Shown here: positions 1-7,450 of the stretch, in pieces
Layout: each line of letters begins with the position of its first letter
Numbering within the stretch: position 1 is the stretch's first letter
From: DASQPR01 sp963831705
GTDB lineage: Bacteria > Actinomycetota > Actinomycetes > Mycobacteriales > Micromonosporaceae
Reading direction: 5' to 3'
Assembly (NCBI GenBank): GCA_963831705.1
Contig: CAWHRE010000006.1
Coordinates: 62,001 to 126,000, forward strand
DNA length: 64,000 nucleotides
Translations under genes and position numbers: made by a program
The notes under the pieces: model-generated
What the model was told of the DNA's origin: nothing
What the model saw: only the letters and a program-made list of their open reading frames with translations
The model's database searches: none

Positions 1-194
1 CGCAGGTAGGCCACGGGCTCCGGCCCGTCGTCGGTGAGCCAGAGGTGTCTCGTGGTCGAATCAAGATCAAGACCGTCGACATCCTGGTACGGACAGTTCT
101 GCTCGACGACGAACACCTCGGATCGAAGGCGCAGGATCGCGTACAGCGTGGTGACGTCGAGTTGATCGGGCGAAGCGACATGCAGCGTGGTCAC
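1..194 (-). CDS. ElaA-family GNAT N-acetyltransferase, N-terminal part (cut by window edge)
   Basis: Reading the minus strand from a GTG at 194 gives 64 residues before the window ends. They include TLYAILRLR, EVFVVEQNCPYQD, VDGLDLD and TTRHLWL, which match the conserved N-terminus of the ElaA family of GNAT acetyltransferases (LYALLQLR...VFVVEQNCPYQDIDG...TRH). ElaA proteins are small single-domain acetyl-CoA-dependent transferases whose substrate is unsettled. The acetyl-CoA-binding half lies outside the window. The GTG start fits the family's N-terminus, but the Shine-Dalgarno-like GGGGAG abuts it too closely to decide the start. It lies downstream of the phosphonate-type pair on the same strand, separated by an inverted repeat. 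Confidence 0.75.
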   Translation of the reverse strand, partial: MTTLHVASPDQLDVTTLYAILRLRSEVFVVEQNCPYQDVDGLDLDSTTRHLWLTDDGPEPVAYL

Positions 195-223
195 TCCCCG
201 AGCCTAGGCGGGTCGGCCCCTTG

Positions 224-303
224 CATGATCGCGAGCTGGCGTTCGCTGACATCGAGCACTCACGCAGGCCGTCGACGTCGGAGGACGCGAACTCGCGATC
301 ATG
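224..303. repeat. 80-bp palindromic-ended intergenic element
   Basis: The ends CATGATCGCGAG (224-235) and CTCGCGATCATG (292-303) are perfect 12-bp inverted repeats, with partial complementarity continuing inward. The element sits 15 nt beyond the stop codon of the HAD hydrolase gene. Its size and TGATCGC ends resemble the 84-bp family B elements in this window, but the interior differs, so membership is not claimed. Confidence 0.6.
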
Positions 304-318
304 AAAAGGTCTTTGGGG

Positions 319-984
319 CTAGGCCAGCAGCGGGAGCAGGTCGGCGATTGTGGGGAGGACGTGGGTTGCGCCTGCTTTGTGGAGGCGGTCGGCGTCGTGG
401 GCGCCGGTTGTCACACCGGCCACGATCGAGGCACCGGCGGCCAGGCCGGCCGCGATGTCGCTGGTGGTGTCGCCTACCGCGGCGACCGCGCGCACGTCGG
501 GGATGCCGAAGCGAAGAATCGAAGTCAAGATCATGTCCGGGTACGGTCGGCCACGCCCCCCGACATCGCTCGGGCACAGCGTCGCGTCCACCAGGTCACG
601 CCAGCCCAGATGGTCGAGGATGGCGTCCTGCGTAGCCCGGGCGAATCCGGTGGTCAGCACGGTCGTGATCCCGCGCGTACGGAGTTCGGCCAGCGTTTCG
701 ACCGCGCCCGGCAGCGGCTTGACGCCGGTCACCAGGTCGCCATACGCGGATTCGAACGCCCGATTCGCAGTCTGCGCCTCATCCTCGTTCCCGAGCAGCG
801 CACGGAACACCGTGATCTTTGATTCGCCCATCGTCTCCACGACGTAATCGGTCATCCGAGAGCGGACGACCTCGTCGCGTACGTTGATGTCGTCGAGCGC
901 CTGGCGGAACGCGCTCAGCACCAGCCCATCGTCGGCAACCGTCGTGCCCGCCATGTCCAGGCAGGCGAGCAGGATGTCGGTCAT
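319..984 (-). CDS. Phosphonatase-like HAD hydrolase (TIGR03351 type)
   Basis: This 221-residue protein belongs to the HAD superfamily and resembles the PhnX-like group TIGR03351, which occurs in phosphonate-degradation loci. Motif I is LDMAGTTV with the nucleophile at Asp10. Motif II is the TTGFAR segment, and GDTTSDIAAG near the C-terminus is the metal-binding motif IV. PhnX itself hydrolyses the C-P bond of phosphonoacetaldehyde, but the substrate of this branch is not settled. The ATG at 984 was chosen because it overlaps the stop of the upstream oxidoreductase gene as ATGA, implying translational coupling. A longer reading to 1146 would run into that gene. I infer phosphonate or related C2 catabolism from the pairing. 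Confidence 0.8.
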   Translation of the reverse strand: MTDILLACLDMAGTTVADDGLVLSAFRQALDDINVRDEVVRSRMTDYVVETMGESKITVFRALLGNEDEAQTANRAFESAYGDLVTGVKPLPGAVETLAELRTRGITTVLTTGFARATQDAILDHLGWRDLVDATLCPSDVGGRGRPYPDMILTSILRFGIPDVRAVAAVGDTTSDIAAGLAAGASIVAGVTTGAHDADRLHKAGATHVLPTIADLLPLLA

Positions 985-2132
985 GCCGCCACTCCATCCA
1001 TGAGGTGCGCGAATGTGTCGTCCGCAATACCGGGGGAGCAGGTCATGCCGCGGCCGCCGGGGGCGGTGACGGCGATCACGCCGGGCGCCACATCGCTGCG
1101 GTGATAGATCGATCCGTCGGTGGTCTCGCAGTAGACACCGGCCCATCGGCGCACGACCCGGGGCAGCGCCCGACCGAGAATCGATTCGGCGACTTCGCGC
1201 AGATGGTCGTACGGCTCCTCCTCGACCGCGAAGTCGAAGGGCTCGTCATATGCGTGCGTGTCACCGATCGTCAGTCCCCCATGCGCGCGCTGCACCATCA
1301 GCAGCTGCATCCGGTGCGTGGCCGCGATTTCGGCCTGCGCACCGAGCGACGCGAGATCCGCGTTGCGGTACGCCGGGTAGTAACGGAACGAGTCGCCGTC
1401 CGCGATCGAGGTGGTCAACTCCTCGCCCAGCGGCGCGGTCTGCATCATCTGCAGACGGCACTTGCGGATGGGCGCCGCCGACAGGTGCGCTCCGGCAACG
1501 CCGGTCAGGTTCGCGCCGGTTGCGAGGATCACGAGATCGCCGCGGTGCCAGTGGCCGAGGTGGTCGCGGACAGCCGGGCCGTCGAGCTCGACCACGGTGC
1601 GACCCGGGAGGTACGTGTAACCGGGACCCTGTTGCAGGTACGCCCGGATGGCACCGAGGACCTGTCCCGGCTCGACCGAACCGTCGTGACTCGACATCAG
1701 ACCGGCGACGATATCGCCGCGAATCGCGGGGTTGGCTGCGCGTACACCCTGGGGGTCGAGGTAAGTGAACCCGCGCCTCGCGCCGCTGTCCGCGGCCGCC
1801 ATTTCGGCGCAGATCGCGGCCTCAGCATCGGTACGCGCGATCGTGATCGACGGACGCGCGCGGAAGCCGATCGCCGGAATCTGCGCCCCGATCTGCTCCC
1901 ACCATTTGCGAGCGCGGATCGCCAGGGACAACTCGGCGCCGTCGGCACGGCCGCTGACCCAGACGAGGCCGAAGTTGCGGACCGAAGCGCCACGCGGACC
2001 GGCCTCGCGCTCGAGGTGGACGACCTCGAGACCGAGCCGTCGAGCGTGCCAGGCGTGCATCGTGCCCAGCGCTCCACCACCCACGATGACGACGCGTTCC
2101 AGGCCGGTGTTGATCGGTTCGTTCATGGCCAC
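981..2132 (-). CDS. FAD-dependent oxidoreductase, phosphonate-associated (HpnW/TIGR03364-like)
   Basis: The 383-residue flavoprotein belongs to the DAO (glycine/D-amino-acid oxidase) fold. It starts with a dinucleotide-binding motif VIVGGGALGTMHA and an acidic residue at the end of the second strand (VHLERE). The body resembles TIGR03364, a family proposed to act in phosphonate metabolism and repeatedly found next to TIGR03351 hydrolases, exactly as here. The C-terminal GGRGMTCSPGIA segment fits the FAD-binding end of the family. The GTG at 2132 gives VAMNEP; an ATG two codons in (2126) is equally plausible. The reaction is presumably oxidative removal of an amino or hydroxyl group from a phosphonate, but the substrate cannot be read from sequence. 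Confidence 0.8.
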   Translation of the reverse strand: MAMNEPINTGLERVVIVGGGALGTMHAWHARRLGLEVVHLEREAGPRGASVRNFGLVWVSGRADGAELSLAIRARKWWEQIGAQIPAIGFRARPSITIARTDAEAAICAEMAAADSGARRGFTYLDPQGVRAANPAIRGDIVAGLMSSHDGSVEPGQVLGAIRAYLQQGPGYTYLPGRTVVELDGPAVRDHLGHWHRGDLVILATGANLTGVAGAHLSAAPIRKCRLQMMQTAPLGEELTTSIADGDSFRYYPAYRNADLASLGAQAEIAATHRMQLLMVQRAHGGLTIGDTHAYDEPFDFAVEEEPYDHLREVAESILGRALPRVVRRWAGVYCETTDGSIYHRSDVAPGVIAVTAPGGRGMTCSPGIADDTFAHLMDGVAA

Positions 2133-2338
2133 TAGTAGGCCGTGCCGGTCTGGACGCCGGGTTAACGACGCACGTAGTGGATCTAGCGCTCGGTAAAACT
2201 TCGGGCCGCCAACACTTCTCCGACCTGCTGGGCCGGATGTCGGTTTGCTCGAACATGAAACCGCTTCGGTGAAGGTTTCCGCTGCGTACGATGGGAGTTA
2301 ATTGATCATGACGGTGCTCGTGCACCCTGGAGGACTTG
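2133..2338. other. Divergent intergenic region between the FAD oxidoreductase and secreted-protein genes
   Basis: This 206-bp stretch separates two divergently read genes and must hold both promoters. A GGAGG ribosome-binding site lies at 2329-2333, five bases before the ATG at 2339. A short imperfect hairpin (GAAACC ... GGTTTC) lies near 2259-2281. No convincing reading frame, RNA gene or repeat-family member is visible. Confidence 0.5.
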
Positions 2339-2851
2339 ATGCGATACCGGCGTTTGCTTCTCGGTGTCTCAAGTGTCACGTTGGCGCTGTTCGTCGGCGT
2401 CGGGGCGGCCGGTTCGCCCGCGTTGGCGACCTCTGGCGTCGCCGTACCCGCGCCGGCCGTGACCGGTGGTGCTCCGCCGGATCCCGCGCTGGCGCTCAAG
2501 GTGGCGCAATGGGTCACGAACGGCGGCGAGGACAGCCTGAAGATGCTCGCCACCGACTTCAAGGGCTTGGAGGACGCGGCCAGCACGAACGATCTGCACT
2601 CGATCAGCACCAGCTGCGCGGCCTTGAAGAAGGACGTCCAGGCGGCCCAGTCCTACGACGCGATCCCGGACGCGCAAGCGCAGCACAACTGGTCGGCAGC
2701 GCTCGCCGACTACGAACACGGAGCGACCGATTGTGTGTCCGGCGCGGACAGTTCGAACTCGGACCTGATCACCAAGGCGTCCGGCGAGATCACGGACGGA
2801 AGTGCGCAGCTGAACCTCGTGACCACGAGGCTGAGCGAGATCGCCGGCTGA
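2339..2851 (+). CDS. Secreted hypothetical protein
   Basis: The 170-residue product begins with MRYRRLLLGV and a hydrophobic stretch ending near PALATSG, a typical Sec signal peptide with an AxA-like cleavage site near residue 30. The mature part is helical, rich in Ala, Asp and Ser, and contains two cysteines (SISTSCAAL and GATDCVSG) that could form a disulfide. I do not recognise a family; size and composition resemble small exported helical proteins common in actinobacteria. Residues such as QAQHNWSAALADYEHGATDC suggest a four-helix layout. The ATG at 2339 was chosen over the TTG at 2336 because it sits five bases after GGAGG. It is monocistronic and followed at once by an inverted repeat. 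Confidence 0.7.
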   Translation: MRYRRLLLGVSSVTLALFVGVGAAGSPALATSGVAVPAPAVTGGAPPDPALALKVAQWVTNGGEDSLKMLATDFKGLEDAASTNDLHSISTSCAALKKDVQAAQSYDAIPDAQAQHNWSAALADYEHGATDCVSGADSSNSDLITKASGEITDGSAQLNLVTTRLSEIAG

Positions 2852-2870
2852 TTTACCCGTTGTCCCCGAA

Positions 2871-2919
2871 ACCCCGTTGATCATGTACCCCTGAGCACGA
2901 CCTACATGATCAACGGGGT
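2871..2919. terminator. Perfect 17-bp stem hairpin downstream of the secreted-protein gene
   Basis: Arms at 2871-2887 and 2903-2919 are perfectly complementary with a 15-nt loop, and the hairpin begins 19 nt after the stop codon at 2851. The stem reads through GTTGATCATG rather than GTTGATCCTGG, so it resembles a divergent member of repeat family A. There is no U-tract, so factor-independent termination is uncertain. Confidence 0.6.
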
Positions 2920-2982
2920 GAGCGTGCTGGCCGCGCGCTCTCATTGACCGACGCGTTGGCCGCCCCTAAGCCCCGCAAATCC

Positions 2983-3073
2983 AGTTGATCCTGGAGTTGG
3001 TTAGCACGTGCTGCGACAGCAGCAAAATGCTGCAGAGCGACGGCGAGTCGGTCTACTAACTCCAGGATCAACT
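2983..3073 (+). repeat. Family A palindromic repeat, long form (91 bp)
   Basis: The ends AGTTGATCCTGGAGTT and AACTCCAGGATCAACT are perfect inverted repeats. The interior holds the long-form insert with CTGCTGCGACAGCAG and ATGCTGCAGAGCGACGG. It ends 7 nt from the stop codon (3081) of the drrB-like gene on the minus strand and lies close after the hairpin at 2871-2919. Confidence 0.85.
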
Positions 3074-3080
3074 TCATGCG

Positions 3081-3913
3081 TTAGGCAATGCTGCGGTACT
3101 TCCGTACCGCGAGCGGTGCGAACACCACGATGATGCCGACCGCCCACGCCGAGCGAATGCCACACCGGCGTCGCGATCGGGCCGCCCAGGGTTAGACCGC
3201 GCATCGCGGCGGTGAGTGCGGTCACCGGATTGACCTTCACCCAGGCCTGTAGCCATCCCGGCAGCGTGTCGGCCTGGACGAAGATGTTGCTGCCGAACGT
3301 CAGCGGGAAACATGATGATGAAACCGAGGCCCTGGACGCTCTGCGGTGACTTGGCACCAGCAGGCCGAGCAGCACCCAGATCCAGCACACCGCGAACGCG
3401 AACACGATCATCAGCGCCGACGCCGGCCAGCGCGAACCAGCGCGTTGGTCTGGATCCGGAAGCCGAGCAGCGACCCGTACGCGAACAGCACGATCGCGAT
3501 CGACGCGACGTAGCGCACGAAGTCACCCAGGATCGTGCCGGTCAGCGGCGCCGATCGGGCGATCGGCAGGCTCCGGAATCGGTCGAAGATGCCCTTGGTG
3601 AGTCGGTGTTGAGGTCGATCCCGGTGCCCATGCTCGCGAACACCACCGTCTGCACCGTGATGCCCGGCAGCACGAACTGCAGGTACGTGTGCCGGTCTCG
3701 TGCCGGCCATCGCGCCGCCGAACAGGAACACGAACAGCGTCACGAAGATGATCGGCTGGAGGCGTGACGTCGAGCAGCTGCTCCGGGTTGCGCTTGATCC
3801 TGACGAGCGCCCGCCAGGCGAGCGTGAACGGGCGTGCCGGAACGGCGCGGACCGGGCCGATCCGGCGGCCGGTGACGGCGTGCGGCACCGGATGAGCGAG
3901 CGGTGGCCGTCAT
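3081..3913 (-). pseudogene. DrrB-like ABC-2 exporter permease, multiply frameshifted
   Basis: The minus strand encodes a drug-exporter type ABC-2 permease if several single-base shifts are corrected. Recognisable pieces occur in different frames: PFTLAWRALVRIKRNPEQLLDV, VTLFVFLFGGAMAGTR, GFIIMFP, LPGWLQAWVKVNPVTALT and the C-terminal VFAPLAVRKYRSIA. These are the usual features of the DrrB/ABC2 family (about 260 residues). The ATG at 3913 follows AGGAGG and lies 22 nt after the ATPase gene, so the two form an operon. Conserved residues are kept while the frame breaks about every 100 bp, which looks more like sequencing error than decay, but as given the gene cannot be translated whole. Confidence 0.75.
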
Positions 3914-3935
3914 GACTCCTCCTGGGTCGTCCTCT

Positions 3936-4889
3936 TCAGCGCGCGTGGCCGGTCAGCGCCATGAACACCTCGTCGAGGCTGGCCAGGCGCAGGGCCAGCT
4001 CGGTGACCGGGATGTGCTTCTGCTTGCAGCCGCGTGCACCACCGTCGGCGAACGCGTCCGCGTCGTCGACCGGTATCGACAGCAGGCCCGGGATCGTCGG
4101 CGTGACGGCTCGGCGCGGTGCCGCACGACCGACGTCTCGACGATCGTCGGCGACCCGGTCGAGGTCGGCCGGCTCGGTCGGGCGCACGTCCAGCGTCTGC
4201 CCGCCGACCTTGGCCTTGAGCTCGGCGGAGGTGCCGTTGGCGATCACCCGACCGTGGTCGATCACCGCGATCTCGTTGGCGAGCCGGTCGGCCTCGTCCA
4301 GGTACTGCGTGGTGAGCAGCACGGTCGTGCCCGTCGGCGACCAGCTCGCGGACCATCTGCCAGACCTCGCCCCGGCTGCGCGGGTCCAGGCCGGTGGTCG
4401 GCTCGTCCAGGAACAGGATCTCCGGCGGCTGACCAGGCTGGCGGCCAGGTCGAGGCGGCGCCGCATGCCGCCGGAGTAGGTCTTCACGCGAGCGCCCGGC
4501 CGCGTCGGCCAGGTCGAACCGCTCCAGCAGCTCGCGCGCCCGCGCGCTTGGCCTCGCCTTGCGGGCAGCTCCAGCAGCCGCCCGATCAGCAGCAGGTTCT
4601 CGAAGCCGGTCAGGTCCTCGTCGACGGCCGCGTACTGGCCGGTCAGGCCGATCATGCGCGCGCACCCGGTCGGCCTCCCGGCTCACGTCGAAGCCGCCGA
4701 CCGTGGCGTGGCCGCCATCGGGCGTGAGCAGCGTGGCCAGCATCCGGACGACGGTCGTCTTGCCGGCGCCGTTCGGGCCCGAGCAGGCCGAGCACGGTGC
4801 CCGGGCGGACGGTCAGGTCGACACCGTCCACGCGCGGTCGTCTTGCCGAACCGCTTGACCAGCCCTTCCGCTTCAATTGCGTATGTCAT
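3936..4889 (-). pseudogene. DrrA-like ABC exporter ATP-binding protein, multiply frameshifted
   Basis: Corrected reading from the ATG at 4889 begins MTYAIEAEGLVKRFGKTTA and continues through a Walker A region (GPNGAGKTT once an extra base near 4773 is removed), the Q-loop LTGQYAAVDEDLTG, the signature YSGGMRRRLDLA, the Walker B FLDEPTTGLDP and the switch-histidine region TTQYLDEADRLANEIAVIDHGRV. The C-terminal LASLDEVFMALTGHA is typical of the daunorubicin-resistance ATPase family. At least six one-base insertions or deletions (near 4773, 4655, 4555, 4490, 4428 and 4330) break the frame. Function, if intact, would be energising export of a hydrophobic compound together with the permease downstream. 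Confidence 0.8.
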
Positions 4890-4986
4890 GCCGCGCATCC
4901 TCACAGGCGCCGCTGACACGGCGCGCACACGAAGCTGACAGCTGTCCCGGCGCCGCCTACCAGGGGACGGATGCCGACCGGGCCTA

Positions 4987-6016
4987 GGCCGTGTTTCATA
5001 AGTCGGGTTCAGGTTTTGGGGCGTGTCGTTGATCGACATGAGGCGAGGTCTCCGGTAGATGGTTCATCGACCAAGATGAACACCATTTCTCCGGAGACCT
5101 CGTGGCCACGATACCGGTGGCGAGGCGGCATGACCTGACCGACGCGCAGTGGGCGGTGCTGGAGCCGTTGCTGCCGAAGGGGCGTAGGCCGGGTCGGCCG
5201 CCGATATGGCGTAAACGTCAGCTCATCGACGGGATCCGGTGGCGGGCCCGGGTCGGCTGCCCGTGGCGGGACGTGCCGGACTGCTACGGCCCCTGGCAGA
5301 CGGTCTACGGATTGTTCCGTCGCTGGCAACGTGACGGGACCTGGGCGGGGATCGTGACCGGGTTGCAGGCCCTCGCCGACGCGTCGGGTTGGATCACCTG
5401 GGACGTGAGTGTGGACTCCACGATCGCGCGGGCGCATCAGCACGCCGCGGGTGCCCGCCGTGACGGTGCCCGGCAGGTGGAGCCGCCGGGTGGGGTCGAG
5501 GTCGAGCCGGCCGATCATGCGCTGGGCCGGTCTCGGGGCGGGTTGACCACCAAGGTCCACCTGGCGTGGAGCAGGGCCGGAAGCCCTTGGTCGGTGGTTG
5601 ACCGCCGGGCAGCGCGGCGACAGTCCGCAGTTCATCGCGGTGCTGGACGGCGATCCGGGTACCGCGGCCCGGCCGGTGGCCGGCCGAGGACCCGTCCGGA
5701 TCGGGTTCTGGCGGACAAGGCGTACACGTCGAAGGCCAACCGCGGCTACCTGCGCCGCCGCGGGATCAAGGCCACCATCCCGATCAAGACCGACCAGGCC
5801 GCCCACCGGCGTAAGAAGGGCTCCCAAGGCGGCCGCCCACCGGCGTTCGACCCCGACCTGTACAAACAGCGCCACGCCGTGGAATGCGGGATCAGCCAGC
5901 TCAAACGCCACCGCGCCGTGGCCAACAGGTACGACAAACTCGCCGTGCGCTACCACGCCACCGTCCACATCGCCGCGATCAACGAATGGCTGCCCAAGCA
6001 CTTATGAAACACGGCC
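4987..6016 (+). mobile_element. IS5-family insertion sequence (IS427-like)
   Basis: Perfect 18-bp inverted repeats TAGGCCGTGTTTCATAAG lie at 4985-5002 and 6001-6018; the outer TA of each is probably the duplicated target dinucleotide, giving an element of about 1030 bp. The single gene between them is a DDE transposase of the IS5 family, and its stop codon lies inside the right repeat. The right end is only 20 nt upstream of the GNAT gene's GTG start. No second copy is present in the window. Confidence 0.9.
5102..6007 (+). pseudogene. IS5-family transposase, open but with an internal out-of-frame segment
   Basis: The 301-codon frame starts with GTG at 5102 after GGAGACC. It carries the N-terminal LTDAQWAVLEPLLP helix-turn-helix region and RQLIDGIRWRARVGCPWRD. 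The DDE residues appear as VDSTIARAHQHA (first Asp), LADKAYTSKANR (second Asp) and RHAVECGISQLKRHR (Glu). Between about 5566 and 5670 the expected residues (EQGRKPL, VTAGQRGDSPQFIAVLD) are in another frame, so three small shifts that cancel each other replace about 35 residues with unrelated ones. Catalytic residues survive, but the enzyme as written is probably inactive unless the shifts are sequencing errors. Confidence 0.8.
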
Positions 6017-6023
6017 TAGCGGT

Positions 6024-6029
6024 TAGAGT
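6024..6029 (+). promoter_or_regulatory. -10 box TAGAGT of the GNAT gene (leaderless type)
   Basis: TAGAGT lies 6 nt before the GTG at 6036. The -35 position falls inside the right end of the insertion sequence, so the element has replaced the native upstream region. Confidence 0.5.
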
Positions 6030-6035
6030 TCGCGT

Positions 6036-6530
6036 GTGACTGAGGCACGCTTTGCGACCCCGGCCGATGCTGCCGAAATCGTACGGTTGCGTGCGTTGAT
6101 GCTCAGCAGCATGGACGGTGCCGCCGTTCCGCACGGTCCCTGGGAAGACACGGTCGCCGAGGATGTGATCGAGCGCCTGCAGGATGACGAACCGACGCTC
6201 GGTGTCGTCGTGGTCGATCAGAGTGATCATGCGGGCCGGCTCGCCGCGTGCGCGGTCGGCACGATCGAGTACCGGTTCGGCAGCCCGGCGAACCCGTCCG
6301 GTGCGGTGGGGTACGTGTTCAACGTCTCGACCGATCCCGACTATCGTCGCCGCGGTTACTCGCGTGCCTGTATGGAGATGCTCCTCGCCTGGTTCGTCGA
6401 GCACGGCGTCACGCGGATCGACCTCAAGGCATCCGCCGACGGGGAGCCGCTCTACCGATCGCTCGGCTTCCACACGACGCACGATCCGGCGATGCGCCTG
6501 GACCTCAAAGTTGATCCTGAAGTCAATTAG
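6036..6530 (+). CDS. GNAT-family N-acetyltransferase
   Basis: The 164-residue protein has the single GNAT fold. The acetyl-CoA pyrophosphate-binding motif is DPDYRRRGYSRACMEML around residues 105-120, preceded by the beta-4 strand GAVGYVFNVSTD and followed by VTRIDLKASADGEPLYRSLGF, the usual C-terminal region. The substrate is unknown. The GTG start at 6036 fits a leaderless -10 box. The last six codons (KVDPEVN and stop) lie inside a family A repeat, so the repeat provides the present C-terminus and TAG stop codon. An insertion sequence ends 20 nt upstream and may have altered expression. The family identity is sound; the substrate is not predictable. Confidence 0.88.
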   Translation: MTEARFATPADAAEIVRLRALMLSSMDGAAVPHGPWEDTVAEDVIERLQDDEPTLGVVVVDQSDHAGRLAACAVGTIEYRFGSPANPSGAVGYVFNVSTDPDYRRRGYSRACMEMLLAWFVEHGVTRIDLKASADGEPLYRSLGFHTTHDPAMRLDLKVDPEVN

Positions 6531-6597
6531 CACGAACGCCGTCGCTCTGCTGCATTTGCGGCTGCCGCCGCTGGTGCTAACTAACTCCAGGATCAAC
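6509..6597 (-). repeat. Family A palindromic repeat, long form (89 bp), overlapping a CDS end
   Basis: The left arm AGTTGATCCTGAAGT and right arm AACTCCAGGATCAAC are inverted with two mismatches. The interior is the long form in reverse orientation (CGTCGCTCTGCTGCATTTGC). The first 22 bases encode the end of the GNAT protein including its stop codon at 6528-6530. Confidence 0.85.
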
Positions 6598-6663
6598 AAG
6601 GGTCTGGCTCCGGGACAGACAAAGGAGGTGCGCTGAGCGCGGGGGATCGGTACAACTACGTGC

Positions 6664-7450
6664 GTGTTCCGGAAATATCCTCGTACTCCGCATCTTGAGT
6701 CCTCTCGTCTGCAACCCGGCGACGAGGATCTCGCATGCAGTGCCGTTTCGGGAGATCCGAGGCGCGTACACGGTGGTGGAGGAGAAGCTCGACGGCGCGA
6801 ACTCCGGCATCAGCTTCGACACCGACGGCACCGTGATGTTGCAGAGTCGCGGGCATGTGCTGACCGGCGGCCCGCGCGAGCGCCATTTCGCGCCGTTCAA
6901 GGCGTGGGCGGCAACGATCGCGGCGCCCCTCTACAACCGGATCGGCGATCGGTACATCGTCTACGGCGAGTGGCTCTATGCGAAGCACACCGTCTTCTAC
7001 GACGCGCTGCCGCACTACTTCTGCGAGTTCGACGTCTACGACCGGCACAACGACACCTTTCTCTCCACCGCTCGACGCCGGGAGCTGCTGGCCGGGGTGC
7101 CGCTCGTCTCCGTACCCGTGCTCGATGAAGGTCCGGCTACGACGTTGGCCGCGCTGACCGCGCACGTCGGACCGTCGACGTGCCGCACTGCGGATTGGCG
7201 GAGCTCGCTTGCGGCCGCAGCGGCCGTCGCGGGGTGTGATCCCGAGCGGGTCGCTGCCGAGACCGATCGCGACGATGCGATGGAAGGTCTTTACCTCAAA
7301 ATCGAAGATCAAGATCAGGTGGTACGCCGCCTGAAATGGGTACGGCCGTCGTTTCTGACGTCGGTGACGGATTCGGGTACGCATTGGCTGGATCGTCCGA
7401 TCATCGCCAACGGTCTCGTTGACGCGGCGGTGATGTATGCAGGTCTTTGA
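6664..7450 (+). CDS. T4 Rnl-type RNA ligase, one frameshift near the N-terminus
   Basis: The protein is an ATP-dependent RNA ligase-family nucleotidyltransferase. Motif I is VVEEKLDGANSG with the lysine that takes AMP, followed by SRGHVLTGGPRERHF, the motif III-like YGEWLYAKHTVFYDALPHYFCEFDVYD, motif IV EGLYLKIED and motif V RRLKWVR. The expected N-terminus (FRKYPRTPHLESSRLQPGDEDL) starts at the GTG at 6664 but is in a different frame from AVPFREIRGAYTVVEE onward, so one extra base lies near 6738. From about 6743 to the stop the frame is intact; an alternative start in the second frame is the TTG at 6695. It overlaps the next gene by 14 nt, an end-healing enzyme, so the two make a cut-and-seal RNA repair pair in the cytoplasm. 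Confidence 0.85.

Noticed and set aside
5009..6001. A 330-codon minus-strand frame across the insertion sequence
   Set aside because: It is the mirror of the transposase coding frame, has no domain features, and the IS5 transposase on the plus strand explains the region.
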